Assembly (NCBI GenBank): GCA_017694845.1
Contig: JADIMI010000070.1
Coordinates: 1-64,000, forward strand
DNA: 64,000 nucleotides
Source of the DNA: Candidatus Cryptobacteroides intestinavium
GTDB lineage: Bacteria; Bacteroidota; Bacteroidia; Bacteroidales; UBA932
Reading direction: 5' to 3'
The translations under genes were made by a program, and so were the position numbers. Below the pieces are notes generated by a model. It made no database searches. It was not told where the DNA came from and worked only from the letters and a program-made list of their open reading frames with translations. The first letter of the stretch is position 1, and each line of letters starts with the position of its first letter. Below are positions 17,331 to 26,621 of this stretch, piece by piece.

Positions 17331-19979
17331 TTATCTGACAGCTTTCAAAGGCTCCGAGCCGGGCCCGTGTACAATCAGATGGCCATCCCGTATCTCCATC
17401 CTGTCAATGAACACGACCCTCTCTCCGCCGGTGGCGGCAGTCCGTCCGTGATAGACGCAGTACAGCTGTCTGCCGTCCTTCGACCAGGTGATACTGTTAT
17501 GCCCCACTCCGGATACAAGACCGCCGTCCTGAGTGTTCTTTTCAAGGACAGGGTTGTCCTCAGACTTGCGGAACGGTCCGAGCGGACTGTCCGACACGGC
17601 ATAACCGACAGCGTAATCCTGGCCTCCGAAGAAATTGGCAGAATACATCATATAGTACAGACCATCTTTCTTGATAATGAACGAGCCTTCGGTCCAGCGA
17701 CGGTTGACTGCCCCGGATGTGACTGAACGGCTTTCCCATTCTGCCTGTGCATCAGACATTTTCTTCGGAGGACACAGGAGGAGTTCCGGTTCTCCTATGA
17801 TCCCGGAGAAGTCCGGCTTGAGCTCCACCCCGTATATCCAGCTCTCCTCGATCTCGTCAAAAAGGCCCTTCTGTCTCGCCCAGTCTGCGATCTCGCTCTC
17901 CACCGGATGCTTGTAGCAGCACCTGGAATAATACAGATAATATCTTCCGTCATCATCCATAAGGACATTGGCATCTATCACCGGATAGCCCGGATCGAAC
18001 AGAGGGCCATCGCTGACCTCGCGGAACGGTCCCGCCGGAGAGTCCGCGACAGCGACACCTATCCGGAAATTCTCCAGTTCATCCGTCGGATTGACCTTCC
18101 ACTGCGCACTGAAGAACATATAGAACCGACCATCCTTCTCATATACCTCCGGTGCCCAGAAACTCGATTCCGCCCAGGACTCTTCAGTGTTCCCCCTGTA
18201 CACCGGACCGAGATAACGCCAGTCTTCCAGATTGTCGGACACATAGCAGCCGAAGCCATCCCTGACACCGCCGGTGCCGTACATATAATACCGGCCATCA
18301 GATGCCAGCAGGACGTACGGGTCACCGAAGAATATCACTTCCGCAGTCTCCTTTCCCGTCAAATCGGGCAGCTCTGCTGCAAGGGCCTCCTTCAGCTGGT
18401 CGTCATACCTCAGGCGGATCCTCACTCCGGCTTCCTGATAATAGTAACGGACAGCGATCTCCTCCTCTATGAAAGGTATGATCTCGTCCTTCTTAAGCCT
18501 GATGAACTTTTCCTTGTCCATCTCGAGACCTTTCTCCAGAGCGGAGATCTCATCGGCCATACTCTCTGCCAGCCCGTCCTTCTCCAGCTCCTTCTTCATC
18601 TGGTCGAACAATGTCATCGCACTGCTGCGGTAGTCGAATTCCTGGGTCCTGGCGAAATCAATGAAATCCTCGAACTCTTCATCCGACAGATGGAACTCAT
18701 CCACCGGAGGGATGCTGTCATGCTGACGGACATACTCAAGCACAAAATTGTCTATCACTCCGGAAAGCACAAGCGAATACACGAGCCTGCTGTATGAAGG
18801 GGACTTTATCTCTATGTCCGGAGTTATTCCTCCGCCATCCCTGACTTTCCTGCCGTGCAGCGTCGTGAACTCCCTGGTCAGCGAGTCCGGGATATGGCCG
18901 ACGCTCCCGTCCTCGTTGCGATGGCTGTAGTCGATAGCCTGGACACATCGGCCGCTCGGAGTATAATATTTGGCTGTAGTCACCTTCAGCTGGCCGTTAT
19001 ATGCTACCGGACGGATCGACTGCACAAGCCCCTTCCCGAATGTCCTTGTCCCCATAACGACCCCTCTGTCACGATCCTGGATCGCACCTGCGACGATCTC
19101 GGATGAAGACGCCGAACCTGAATCCACAAGGACTATAAGCGGCAGCAGGGTGTCGACAGGTTCATTGACAGTCCGGTATTCCCTGCAGGACTCCGGGTCA
19201 AGCCCCCTGGCGGTCACCACAAGGGAACCTTTCGGAACGAACAGGGACACTATATTGATGGCCTCGTTCATAAGGCCCCCTCCGTTGCCCCTCAGATCGA
19301 GCACCAGCCTTTTCATCCCCTCCTTCCTGAGCCGGAGGACGGCGTTCTTGATGTCATTGGACACGTTCTCCGTAAAACCGGACTGCACGATATATCCGGT
19401 CGTGTCATCCAGCATCCCGACATACTCCACATCCGGAAGGTGTATCCTCTCCCTGACGACGGGCACATCGAGAGTGTCCCCGGTACGCACCTTCTTCACC
19501 TTGAACACCACCGTCGTCCCGGGCTTCCCTTTCATCCTGTCGCTGCTCTGCGCTGTCTCAAGATCCTTCGTGGGATACCCATCTATGGAGATGATCTCGT
19601 CTCCGCACACAAGGCCGGCCTTATATGCAGGGGAGCCATAGTACGGCTCGTTGATAACGACATTACCCCCTTTCTTCTTGTATATGATCGCCCCTATACC
19701 TCCGTAAGTCTTCGAGATCATCATCTGGAAATCCTCGTTCTCCTCTTCCGGGACATACATCGTATACGGGTCCAGGCTTCCGAGCATCTCGTCTATGCCC
19801 GCCCTCATTATCCTGTCCACAGGAAGGGAATCCACATACGAGCCGTTGAGCTCCTTCAGTATGGAACTATGTATCTCCTCCCACTGCCCCAGCCTGAAAC
19901 TTCTGCTCTGGGCCGATGCCGCCGCCGACACGAGCAAAGCCGTGGCGGCAGACAATAATATATAAGCTGTTCTTTTCAT
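17331..19979 (-). CDS. S41 C-terminal-processing protease fused to GH43 glycosidase
   Basis: An 882-residue exported protein made of two complete enzymes. A signal peptide (MKRTAYILLSAATALLVSAA, cleavage after about residue 24) leads into a PDZ domain (about 85-175). An S41 protease core follows, with Ser291 (GSASSSE), Lys316 (FGKG) and Gln320 as catalytic residues. A helical segment, usual for Bacteroidota S41 proteins, ends near 535. GH43 then runs from about 545 to 882, with Asp553 (GDPYV), Asp669 (VIDANV) and Glu764 (TEGSF) as base, pKa modulator and acid. Stand-alone S41 proteins end about where the fusion occurs. The frame is continuous, with no repeat or stop at the joint. GH43 enzymes usually cut arabinosides or xylosides. 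It is first in an operon with a polyprenyl synthase and a U32 protein. Confidence 0.9.
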   Translation of the reverse strand: MKRTAYILLSAATALLVSAAASAQSRSFRLGQWEEIHSSILKELNGSYVDSLPVDRIMRAGIDEMLGSLDPYTMYVPEEENEDFQMMISKTYGGIGAIIYKKKGGNVVINEPYYGSPAYKAGLVCGDEIISIDGYPTKDLETAQSSDRMKGKPGTTVVFKVKKVRTGDTLDVPVVRERIHLPDVEYVGMLDDTTGYIVQSGFTENVSNDIKNAVLRLRKEGMKRLVLDLRGNGGGLMNEAINIVSLFVPKGSLVVTARGLDPESCREYRTVNEPVDTLLPLIVLVDSGSASSSEIVAGAIQDRDRGVVMGTRTFGKGLVQSIRPVAYNGQLKVTTAKYYTPSGRCVQAIDYSHRNEDGSVGHIPDSLTREFTTLHGRKVRDGGGITPDIEIKSPSYSRLVYSLVLSGVIDNFVLEYVRQHDSIPPVDEFHLSDEEFEDFIDFARTQEFDYRSSAMTLFDQMKKELEKDGLAESMADEISALEKGLEMDKEKFIRLKKDEIIPFIEEEIAVRYYYQEAGVRIRLRYDDQLKEALAAELPDLTGKETAEVIFFGDPYVLLASDGRYYMYGTGGVRDGFGCYVSDNLEDWRYLGPVYRGNTEESWAESSFWAPEVYEKDGRFYMFFSAQWKVNPTDELENFRIGVAVADSPAGPFREVSDGPLFDPGYPVIDANVLMDDDGRYYLYYSRCCYKHPVESEIADWARQKGLFDEIEESWIYGVELKPDFSGIIGEPELLLCPPKKMSDAQAEWESRSVTSGAVNRRWTEGSFIIKKDGLYYMMYSANFFGGQDYAVGYAVSDSPLGPFRKSEDNPVLEKNTQDGGLVSGVGHNSITWSKDGRQLYCVYHGRTAATGGERVVFIDRMEIRDGHLIVHGPGSEPLKAVR

Positions 19980-20045
19980 ATCCCTGTCGCAATATTTCCC
20001 GGCTCATTCCCCGCCCGGTCCGGACGGCACGAAGAAACCGGATTA

Positions 20046-20078
20046 CAAAATTAAGAAACTGCCGGACATTTCTACAAA
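20046..20078 (-). promoter_or_regulatory. Promoter of the S41-GH43 / polyprenyl synthase / U32 operon
   Basis: Minus-strand TTTG-N21-TAATTTTG, an exact -33 and -7 match with spacing at the long end. It lies 66 bases upstream of the start at 19979. Confidence 0.6.
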
Positions 20079-20139
20079 AATCTTTCAAAAACTGTCCGGA
20101 CTCCCTGTCCCCTCCGTCTGTCCGCACTTACGGCAGATT

Positions 20140-20170
20140 GTTGACAATCAAAAAAGAATTTATACATTTG
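20140..20170 (+). promoter_or_regulatory. Promoter of rdgB
   Basis: GTTG-N19-TACATTTG, with an exact -7 box. It leaves a 33-base leader before the ATG at 20204. Confidence 0.65.
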
Positions 20171-20203
20171 CAGCGTTTTTGAAGTAAAATAAAGCAGTTA
20201 TTT

Positions 20204-20842
20204 ATGAAAATCGTATTTGCAACGGGCAATGGCGGAAAACTGCGTGAAGCAAGGGAGATCCTTGGCGGGGGATTCGAGCTCGTTACCCCCTCGGAAATGG
20301 GAATCAATGAAGAGATTCCGGAGACAGGCAGCACTCTGTCCACCAACTCACGGCAGAAAGCGGAATACATCTGGGACAGATGCGCCTGCAGCTGTTTCGC
20401 AGATGACACGGGGCTGGAGGTGGATATCCTCGGAGGCGCACCGGGAGTGCATACCGCAAGATATGCCGGAGACGGGAAGGATTTCAACAGGAACATCGAC
20501 AAGCTTCTCCGGGATATGGAGATAAGGGAAATGGAAGCCAGCATGGCAAGAGAGGCCGGACTTTCAGTCAGGAATTTCGGTCGGAAAGCACGCTTCAGAT
20601 GCGTCGTGACCCTTATAATAGATGGAGAGAAACATTATTTCGAAGGCGCCCTGGAAGGGAAGATAGCACGCACACGCTCCGGGAACGGAGGATTCGGCTA
20701 CGACCCGGTATTCATCCCGGACGAATATCCGGACAGGACACTCGCGGACATCACCGAAGAGGAGAAGAACGCTATCTCCCACAGAGGCAAGGCTCTCCGC
20801 GCAATGGCCGAATGGCTGGCGGCACAGGTGCAGCAGCCGTGA
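20204..20842 (+). CDS. rdgB: XTP/dITP diphosphatase (HAM1/RdgB family)
   Basis: Hydrolyses non-canonical purine nucleotides such as XTP and dITP, keeping them out of DNA and RNA. The N-terminal FATGNGGKLREAREIL motif, the DDTGLEVD active-site stretch, GGFGYDPVF and the C-terminal SHRGKAL signature are all present in 212 residues. It has its own promoter and is followed by topA, which also has its own. The small insertion around residues 105-125 (MEIREMEASMAREAGLS) makes it a little longer than E. coli RdgB. Confidence 0.95.
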   Translation: MKIVFATGNGGKLREAREILGGGFELVTPSEMGINEEIPETGSTLSTNSRQKAEYIWDRCACSCFADDTGLEVDILGGAPGVHTARYAGDGKDFNRNIDKLLRDMEIREMEASMAREAGLSVRNFGRKARFRCVVTLIIDGEKHYFEGALEGKIARTRSGNGGFGYDPVFIPDEYPDRTLADITEEEKNAISHRGKALRAMAEWLAAQVQQP

Positions 20843-20883
20843 CGGGAATATCCGGATCCGACATAATATCCGGAAACAAAAAT

Positions 20884-20915
20884 TTTGAAAATTGCCATAG
20901 TTGTTCGTTACTTTG
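20884..20915 (+). promoter_or_regulatory. Promoter of topA
   Basis: TTTG-N20-TTACTTTG: exact -33 box, seven of eight in the -7 box, correct spacing. The leader to the ATG at 20980 is about 60 bases. Confidence 0.55.
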
Positions 20916-20979
20916 CAGCCCATAGACGGGATACACCGGCCGGCTGCATCCCGACCAACGGGCTCTAAGAAGCAAAGAT

Positions 20980-23280
20980 ATGGAGGGTAATCTTGTAATT
21001 GTGGAGTCTCCGGCAAAGGCCAGGACAATCCAGAAATTTCTCGGGAATGATTTTGTAGTGAAGTCAAGCATGGGACACATCAGAGACCTGCACGACAATT
21101 CCCTGAGCATCGATGTCGAACATGGATTCAAGCCTGAATACGTTGTCCCTGACGACAAGAAGAAGATTGTAGCAGACCTGAAGAAGGCGGCCAAGGCGGC
21201 CGCCACAGTGTGGCTCGCATCCGATGAAGACCGTGAAGGGGAGGCTATCAGCTGGCATCTGTTCGACACTCTCGGACTCAAGAAAGAGAACACCCGCCGT
21301 ATCGTATTCCACGAGATTACCAAGACTGCCATAATGAACGCAATCGAGTCCCCGAGGGACATCGATATGAACCTTGTGGATGCACAGCAGGCACGCAGGA
21401 TCCTGGACAGGCTTGTAGGGTTCGAACTTTCACCTGTGCTGTGGAGAAAGATCCAGCCGAAACTTTCTGCCGGAAGGGTACAGTCGGTGGCGCTGCGCCT
21501 TGTCGTCGACAGAGAGCGGGAGATAATGGCATTCAGGAAGGAGCAGTATTATAAGGTGGAGGCCGTCTTCCATCCGGAAGGCACTGCGGACAATGTCACG
21601 GTAAAGGCTGTCCTCGACACCCGGTTCCCGGACATCGACTCCGCCAGGGCATTTCTCGAGAAATGCATCGGGGCGGTCTTCTCGATAAGCGATATCGACC
21701 AGAAGGACGGGACCCGCACACCTCCATCGCCTTTCACCACATCTCTCCTGCAGCAGGAGGCATCACGCAGGCTCCGTATGTCAGTGAGCAGGACAATGAG
21801 CATAGCCCAGAAACTGTACGAAGAAGGGCACATCACCTATATGCGTACAGACTCCACCAACCTCTCCTCGCTTGCACTGAACGCTGCGGAGAAATACATC
21901 TGCGAGAATTTCGGAAAGGAATACCATAAAAGGAGACAGTACAGGACAAAGGCGAAAGGGGCACAGGAAGCCCACGAGGCGATCAGGCCTACTTTCATCG
22001 AGCACACAGACATAGAGGGGACTCCGGAAGAGAAAAGGCTCTACGAGCTGATCTGGAAAAGGACGGTCGCAAGCCAGATGGCTGATGCGAAAGTCTGCCG
22101 CACAGACATAAAGGTCGCATCAGACAGGGCCGGGGAGAGATTCGAGGTACAGGCGACAAAGGTACTTTTCGATGGATTCCTGAAACTGTATATCGAAAGC
22201 ACGGATGAAAATGACAGCGAAGACGAGGTGCTGCTTCCGGATCTGAAAGTCGGGGATCTGATGTATGACAGGCAGATCGACGCAGAGTGCAGATTCACCT
22301 CCGCTCCGGCCCGGTATTCCGAGGCATCTCTTGTCAAGAAGCTGGAGGAGCTCGGGATAGGAAGGCCATCCACATACGCACCGACAATATCGACCCTGAC
22401 CAAAGGGCGCGGCTACATAACGATAGGCGACAAGGAAGGGGAAAAGATCAGTGTGACAAACCTTTCCCTGAAAGATGGCCGGATCTCGTCAGTGTCGAAG
22501 ACAGAGACATTCGGAGCGGAAAAGCGCAGGCTTCTGCCGCAGGAGATAGGAATGATCGTGACAGACTTCCTGGTGGAGCATTTCGGTGCGATACTGGACT
22601 ACGGATTCACGGCGGATGTAGAAAAGGAATTCGACCTGATAGCCGAAGGCAAGGAACAATGGAACAGTATCATATCCGCATTCTACAATCCATTCCACGA
22701 AAATGTCGAGAAGACCCTGAACAACAGGGAATACAGCCATATCAGCCGCGATCTCGGGCCTGACCCGAAAGACGGTCTGCCGCTTGTGGCGAAATACGGT
22801 CAGTACGGTCCGTACGTGCAGAAAGGAGAGGGGGAGAACAGGACATACGCCAGCCTTGCCCCCGGGCAGCTCATAGAGAGCATCACCCCCGAGGAGGCTT
22901 CCAGACTGTTCGATCTGCCGAGGACAGTCGGGCAGTACAAAGGACTGGACATAATATGCACCAAAGGACGGTTCGGCCCGTATCTGAAGTATGACGGCAA
23001 GAATATCTCCCTGCCGAAAGGGACTGACCCTGTCAACGTCGGACTTGAGACTTGTATCAATCTGATAGAAGCCAGTCAGAACAAGCCTGCACCCGCAATA
23101 ATCGCAGAATTTGCAGATGGGATACAGGTCATAGACGGCAATTACGGACCATACATCAAACAAAATGGAAGCAATTACCGTATCCCCAAGGGGACAGATG
23201 CCTCCACACTGACCGAGGAAGCATGCAAAGAAATAATCGCTAACGGAAAACCGACCGGGAAAAAGTACAGAAAGAGATAA
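20980..23280 (+). CDS. topA: DNA topoisomerase I
   Basis: Type IA topoisomerase that relaxes negative supercoils. The TOPRIM domain opens the protein (NLVIVESPAKARTIQKFLG; ASDEDREGEAISWHL). The catalytic tyrosine is Tyr287 in HITYMRTDSTN. The C-terminal third lacks Cys4 zinc fingers. It instead has repeated GxxGPY motifs (KYGQYGPYVQ, KGRFGPYLKYDGK, GNYGPYIKQNGS), the topoisomerase C-terminal repeat type found in Bacteroidota. Length is 766 residues and the reading frame is intact. Confidence 0.97.
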   Translation: MEGNLVIVESPAKARTIQKFLGNDFVVKSSMGHIRDLHDNSLSIDVEHGFKPEYVVPDDKKKIVADLKKAAKAAATVWLASDEDREGEAISWHLFDTLGLKKENTRRIVFHEITKTAIMNAIESPRDIDMNLVDAQQARRILDRLVGFELSPVLWRKIQPKLSAGRVQSVALRLVVDREREIMAFRKEQYYKVEAVFHPEGTADNVTVKAVLDTRFPDIDSARAFLEKCIGAVFSISDIDQKDGTRTPPSPFTTSLLQQEASRRLRMSVSRTMSIAQKLYEEGHITYMRTDSTNLSSLALNAAEKYICENFGKEYHKRRQYRTKAKGAQEAHEAIRPTFIEHTDIEGTPEEKRLYELIWKRTVASQMADAKVCRTDIKVASDRAGERFEVQATKVLFDGFLKLYIESTDENDSEDEVLLPDLKVGDLMYDRQIDAECRFTSAPARYSEASLVKKLEELGIGRPSTYAPTISTLTKGRGYITIGDKEGEKISVTNLSLKDGRISSVSKTETFGAEKRRLLPQEIGMIVTDFLVEHFGAILDYGFTADVEKEFDLIAEGKEQWNSIISAFYNPFHENVEKTLNNREYSHISRDLGPDPKDGLPLVAKYGQYGPYVQKGEGENRTYASLAPGQLIESITPEEASRLFDLPRTVGQYKGLDIICTKGRFGPYLKYDGKNISLPKGTDPVNVGLETCINLIEASQNKPAPAIIAEFADGIQVIDGNYGPYIKQNGSNYRIPKGTDASTLTEEACKEIIANGKPTGKKYRKR

Positions 23281-23336
23281 AAATCATACTCTAAACTGCA
23301 TTTTTCGTTTTAATTTATAATTTTTATCCGGAAAGT

Positions 23337-23367
23337 CTTGCATCTTTAAAATTAAGTTATAATTTCG
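23337..23367 (+). promoter_or_regulatory. Promoter of the Lrp-family gene, with AT-rich repeats
   Basis: CTTG-N19-TAATTTCG, about 30 bases before the ATG. Short copies of TTATAATT or TTATAAATT occur at about 23316, 23357 and 23382, on both sides of and within the promoter. They could be autoregulatory sites for the Lrp protein; that part is inference. Confidence 0.45.
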
Positions 23368-23397
23368 CAACCGGAACAACTTATAAATTATAACTGA

Positions 23398-23904
23398 ATG
23401 CAAACCTACCACATCGACCAGATTGACCAGAAGATCCTTTCGTTCCTTGTCAAGAACGCAAGGATGCCGTTCCTTGAGATTGCAAGGGAATGCGGAGTCT
23501 CGGGTGCCGCAATACACCAGAGGGTGAAGAGACTTGAAGCCAACGGAGTCATCACCGGATCAAGGCTGCTTGTGAAGCCGCAGGCTCTCGGCCTGAACGT
23601 ATGCGCATTCATCAGCGTATCGCTGTCAGAAGCCAACAAATACCCGGAAGTGATCGATGCTTTCAAGAAGATTTCAGAGATTGTGGAATGCCATTTCGTC
23701 ACCGGCAAGTTCAACCTGCTCCTGAAAGTGTACTGCTTCGACCACGACCATCTGATGGAAGTCCTCGTGAACACTATCCAGAAGATCCCTTATGTGCAGT
23801 CCACCGATACGCAGATCTCCCTCGACCAGGCGATAGAGAGACAGGTATGGGTGAAGGAATACCAGAGCACCAGCTTCTCATCCAGCTCAAAGACCAGGAA
23901 ATAA
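23398..23904 (+). CDS. Lrp/AsnC family transcriptional regulator
   Basis: A 168-residue regulator. The N-terminal winged helix-turn-helix (DQIDQKILSFLVKNARMPFL; GVSGAAIHQRVKRLEANGVI) occupies about residues 6-60. The C-terminal RAM domain (about 75-150) includes VECHFVTGKFNLLLKV and DHLMEVL. Such proteins sense amino acids and act as octamers or dimers. Its last 18 bases overlap the end of the convergent ispD gene. The effector cannot be assigned. Confidence 0.93.
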   Translation: MQTYHIDQIDQKILSFLVKNARMPFLEIARECGVSGAAIHQRVKRLEANGVITGSRLLVKPQALGLNVCAFISVSLSEANKYPEVIDAFKKISEIVECHFVTGKFNLLLKVYCFDHDHLMEVLVNTIQKIPYVQSTDTQISLDQAIERQVWVKEYQSTSFSSSSKTRK

Positions 23905-24606
23905 GGACAGCAGAGCCCTCGCAAGAGGCAGGTCCTCCCGGGTCGTGATCTTGATATTTGTCCGTTCTCCGATATAATAAGAGAGCGGAATTCCTGCGTG
24001 TGCAGCCACCGATGCATCATCGGTGAATGATGTGTCGAACGGCTGGGAATATGCGTGCCGGAGGAGTTCGGAACGGAATATCTGCGGAGTCTGGGCGGCG
24101 TACAGGACGCTGCGGTCCACATCCGCTCCGTACACTGTCTCCAGTTCTCCCGTCTCGTTATTTTTCCTCAGCACCTTCATTGTGTCCACACAGGGCACGA
24201 CCGGAACAAGAGCCGGCACATCCTCGGCCATAGAGAACATTTCCCTTATCATTTTTTCCGATATCAGCGGACGCACTCCATCATGGATGGCGACAAGGGC
24301 TCCATCCGGCACAGCCTCCAGCCCGTTCTTCACAGAATGGAAACGGGTGAAGCCGCCCTCCACTATCCTCTGCCTGCAGAAGAAGCTGCGGAGCGAACAG
24401 TAATCTTTCCATGACTGGATATACTGCCCCGGGAGCACGGTTATCACTTTTATACCGGGGATGGCATCTGTAAACTTCCCGACAGTACGGTGCAGTATCG
24501 CCTTCCCGTCCAGCTCCAGGAACTGCTTGGGCACGGAAGCCCCCATCCGGGAGCCGGAGCCTCCAGCCACGACAATCAGATACTTCTGTCTTTCTGTACT
24601 TTCCAT
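23887..24606 (-). CDS. ispD: 2-C-methyl-D-erythritol 4-phosphate cytidylyltransferase
   Basis: Third enzyme of the MEP isoprenoid pathway, forming CDP-methylerythritol. The CTP-binding motif VAGGSGSRMGASVPKQF is near residues 13-29. VAIHDGVRPLIS and AAQTPQIFR are characteristic. The 239 residues are the normal length. The gene converges on and overlaps the Lrp-family gene by 18 bases, so each transcript could affect the other. A TATTTTTG -7-like box on the minus strand at 24654-24661 may drive it. Confidence 0.95.
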   Translation of the reverse strand: MESTERQKYLIVVAGGSGSRMGASVPKQFLELDGKAILHRTVGKFTDAIPGIKVITVLPGQYIQSWKDYCSLRSFFCRQRIVEGGFTRFHSVKNGLEAVPDGALVAIHDGVRPLISEKMIREMFSMAEDVPALVPVVPCVDTMKVLRKNNETGELETVYGADVDRSVLYAAQTPQIFRSELLRHAYSQPFDTSFTDDASVAAHAGIPLSYYIGERTNIKITTREDLPLARALLSLFPGL

Positions 24607-24722
24607 CTGCGTAAAATCATCACTGCCGGCACGGCATAGAGCTGCCGGACTTTCAAAAATACGGATTTTTCCGTGAATTCTCGCTGTCGTCCATTTTTAT
24701 CCGCAAAAATTCCTGCCGCTTT

Positions 24723-24753
24723 TCTGTTATATGGAGTTTTTTGATTAATTTTA
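24723..24753 (+). promoter_or_regulatory. Likely promoter of the mre-rod operon
   Basis: TCTG-N19-TAATTTTA, one base off in each box. It leaves a 28-base leader before the mreB ATG. Confidence 0.4.
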
Positions 24754-24781
24754 CGACCGATTTTTCAAAAGGGTATTTCAG

Positions 24782-25804
24782 ATGGGATTTTCGTTTTTGA
24801 CACAGGAACTTGCGATCGATCTGGGGACGGCCAACACCGTCATTTTCCAGAACGACAAGATCATACTTGACGAGCCGAGCATACTGGCAATCGACAACAA
24901 TACCGGCAAGCTTATCGCCCTCGGGCAGAAGGCGAAGATGATGGCCGGAAAAGAGAACCCGGGCATCAGGACGATCCGGCCGATGAGGGATGGCGTGATA
25001 GCGGACTTCAATGCGGCGGAGATGATGATACGCGGTTTCATCAGGCAGGCGAACAACAACAAGTCTTTTCTCTTCTCGCCGAACCTGAAGATCGTTGTCG
25101 GGATACCATCCGGCAGCACGGAAGTGGAGATCAGGGCGGTACGTGACTCCACCGAGCATGCCGGCGGCAGGGATGTCTACCTGATATTCGAGCCTATGGC
25201 AGCCGCACTCGGAGCAGGTCTCGATGTGGAGGCCCCTCAGGGGAATATGGTGGTGGACATCGGAGGCGGTACGACGGAGATCGCTGTGATCTCCCTCGGC
25301 GGCATTGTGGTGCAGAACAGTATCCGCGTGGCAGGAGACGAATTCACCAGCGACATCCAGAACTACCTGCGCCAGCAGCACAACATCAAGGTGGGAGAGA
25401 TAATGGCGGAGAAGATCAAGATCGCCGTAGGGGCGGTGCTCCCGGAACTCGAAGTGGAGCCTGAGCCTTATATCGTGCGCGGACCGAACCTTATGACCGC
25501 CCACCCTATAGAGGCTACCGTAACATACCAGGATGTGGCGCACTGCCTCGACAAGAGCATAGCCAAGGTAGAATCGGCGATACTTCACGTACTGGAGCAG
25601 ACACCGCCGGAACTGTATGCCGACATTGTCGAGAAAGGGATATTCCTTTCCGGAGGAGGAGCTCTTCTCAGAGGTCTCGACAAGAGGCTGTCAGAGAAGG
25701 TCAACATCCCGTTCCACGTCGCAGAGGACCCTCTCCGTGCAGTGGCCCGCGGTACATGTATAGCACTTAAAGGCACTTCGCATTACCCATTCCTTATGAA
25801 ATAA
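24782..25804 (+). CDS. mreB: Rod shape-determining protein MreB
   Basis: Bacterial actin that guides lateral wall synthesis. ATP-binding motifs are present: AIDLGTANTV (phosphate 1), VVDIGGGTTEIAVIS (phosphate 2) and LSGGGALLRGLDKRL (adenosine). The 340 residues match the family. It is the first gene of a tight five-gene operon, ending one base before mreC starts. Confidence 0.98.
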   Translation: MGFSFLTQELAIDLGTANTVIFQNDKIILDEPSILAIDNNTGKLIALGQKAKMMAGKENPGIRTIRPMRDGVIADFNAAEMMIRGFIRQANNNKSFLFSPNLKIVVGIPSGSTEVEIRAVRDSTEHAGGRDVYLIFEPMAAALGAGLDVEAPQGNMVVDIGGGTTEIAVISLGGIVVQNSIRVAGDEFTSDIQNYLRQQHNIKVGEIMAEKIKIAVGAVLPELEVEPEPYIVRGPNLMTAHPIEATVTYQDVAHCLDKSIAKVESAILHVLEQTPPELYADIVEKGIFLSGGGALLRGLDKRLSEKVNIPFHVAEDPLRAVARGTCIALKGTSHYPFLMK

Positions 25805-25805
25805 C

Positions 25806-26621
25806 ATGCCTCATAGAGGGAACACGATATATTACATAACTGTCGCGGCTGTCTTCATTATCCTTGAAGCAGCCGCTGCGGTTATGCTCGGGTACAACGG
25901 CACTCTGCAGAACACGTGGCTGAGCAAGGGTCTGCACGGCTTCATGGGGACCATCTGGGGAGGGACAGAATCCGTCAGGCACTATTTCTCCCTGGAGAAG
26001 GACAACCGCAGGCTCGCATACGAGAACTATATGCTGCAGCAGGAGCTCCGCAGGCACTCCATCGAATACAGACAGATGTCGGACAGTTCCTTCTTCAGTG
26101 ACACTGCAGGAAGGTTCAGATACATCCCCGCGGAAATAGTGAAGATAAGCAACAACAGGCAGCACAACTATCTCATAATCGACAAGGGGGAGGAAGACGG
26201 GATCCAGCAGATGTCCGGGATCATAACCGGGCAGGGCGCCATCGGCATAGTGGAAGCTGTCAGCAGACACTATTCGTATGCCATCTCGTTCAACAACACC
26301 GATATGGCCGTAAGCGCAAGACTCGGCAGGGACGGGGCGACCGGCACCCTCGTATGGGATGGGACAGGAAGCCGCAATGCCATCCTCAATGAAATCCCGC
26401 ACCACATTGCCGTGGAAGAAGGCGACACTGTGTTCACGAGCGGCTTCTCGGCCATCTTCCCCCCTGACATCCCCCTCGGGATCACAGGAGAGAAGAGCCT
26501 TGTGAACGGATCGTCGTACAGAATCAGCGTCAGGCTGTTTGAAGATTTCAGGAAACTCAGGTTTGTCACCGCCGTACTGAGCATTGACAAGGAAGAAATA
26601 GAAGCTTTGGAAAAGGAATGA
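25806..26621 (+). CDS. mreC: Rod shape-determining protein MreC
   Basis: Periplasmic scaffold with one N-terminal membrane segment (about residues 8-28), a coiled-coil (about 60-95) and beta domains carrying LIIDKGEEDGIQQMSGII and GDTVFTSGFSAIFPPDIPLG. It links MreB and MreD to PBP2 and RodA. The 271-residue length is normal. Its stop codon overlaps the mreD start in an ATGA arrangement. Confidence 0.95.
   Translation: MPHRGNTIYYITVAAVFIILEAAAAVMLGYNGTLQNTWLSKGLHGFMGTIWGGTESVRHYFSLEKDNRRLAYENYMLQQELRRHSIEYRQMSDSSFFSDTAGRFRYIPAEIVKISNNRQHNYLIIDKGEEDGIQQMSGIITGQGAIGIVEAVSRHYSYAISFNNTDMAVSARLGRDGATGTLVWDGTGSRNAILNEIPHHIAVEEGDTVFTSGFSAIFPPDIPLGITGEKSLVNGSSYRISVRLFEDFRKLRFVTAVLSIDKEEIEALEKE

Noticed and set aside
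17331..19979. The S41-GH43 fusion as an assembly chimera
   Set aside because: There is no repeat, frameshift, stop or composition change at the joint, and the operon downstream is intact. I cannot exclude it without reads, so the check is listed in the finding.
24654..24661. Confident ispD promoter at minus-strand TATTTTTG
   Set aside because: The -7 box fits, but no -33 box is found at 19-22 bases, and the region is T-rich, so chance is likely.
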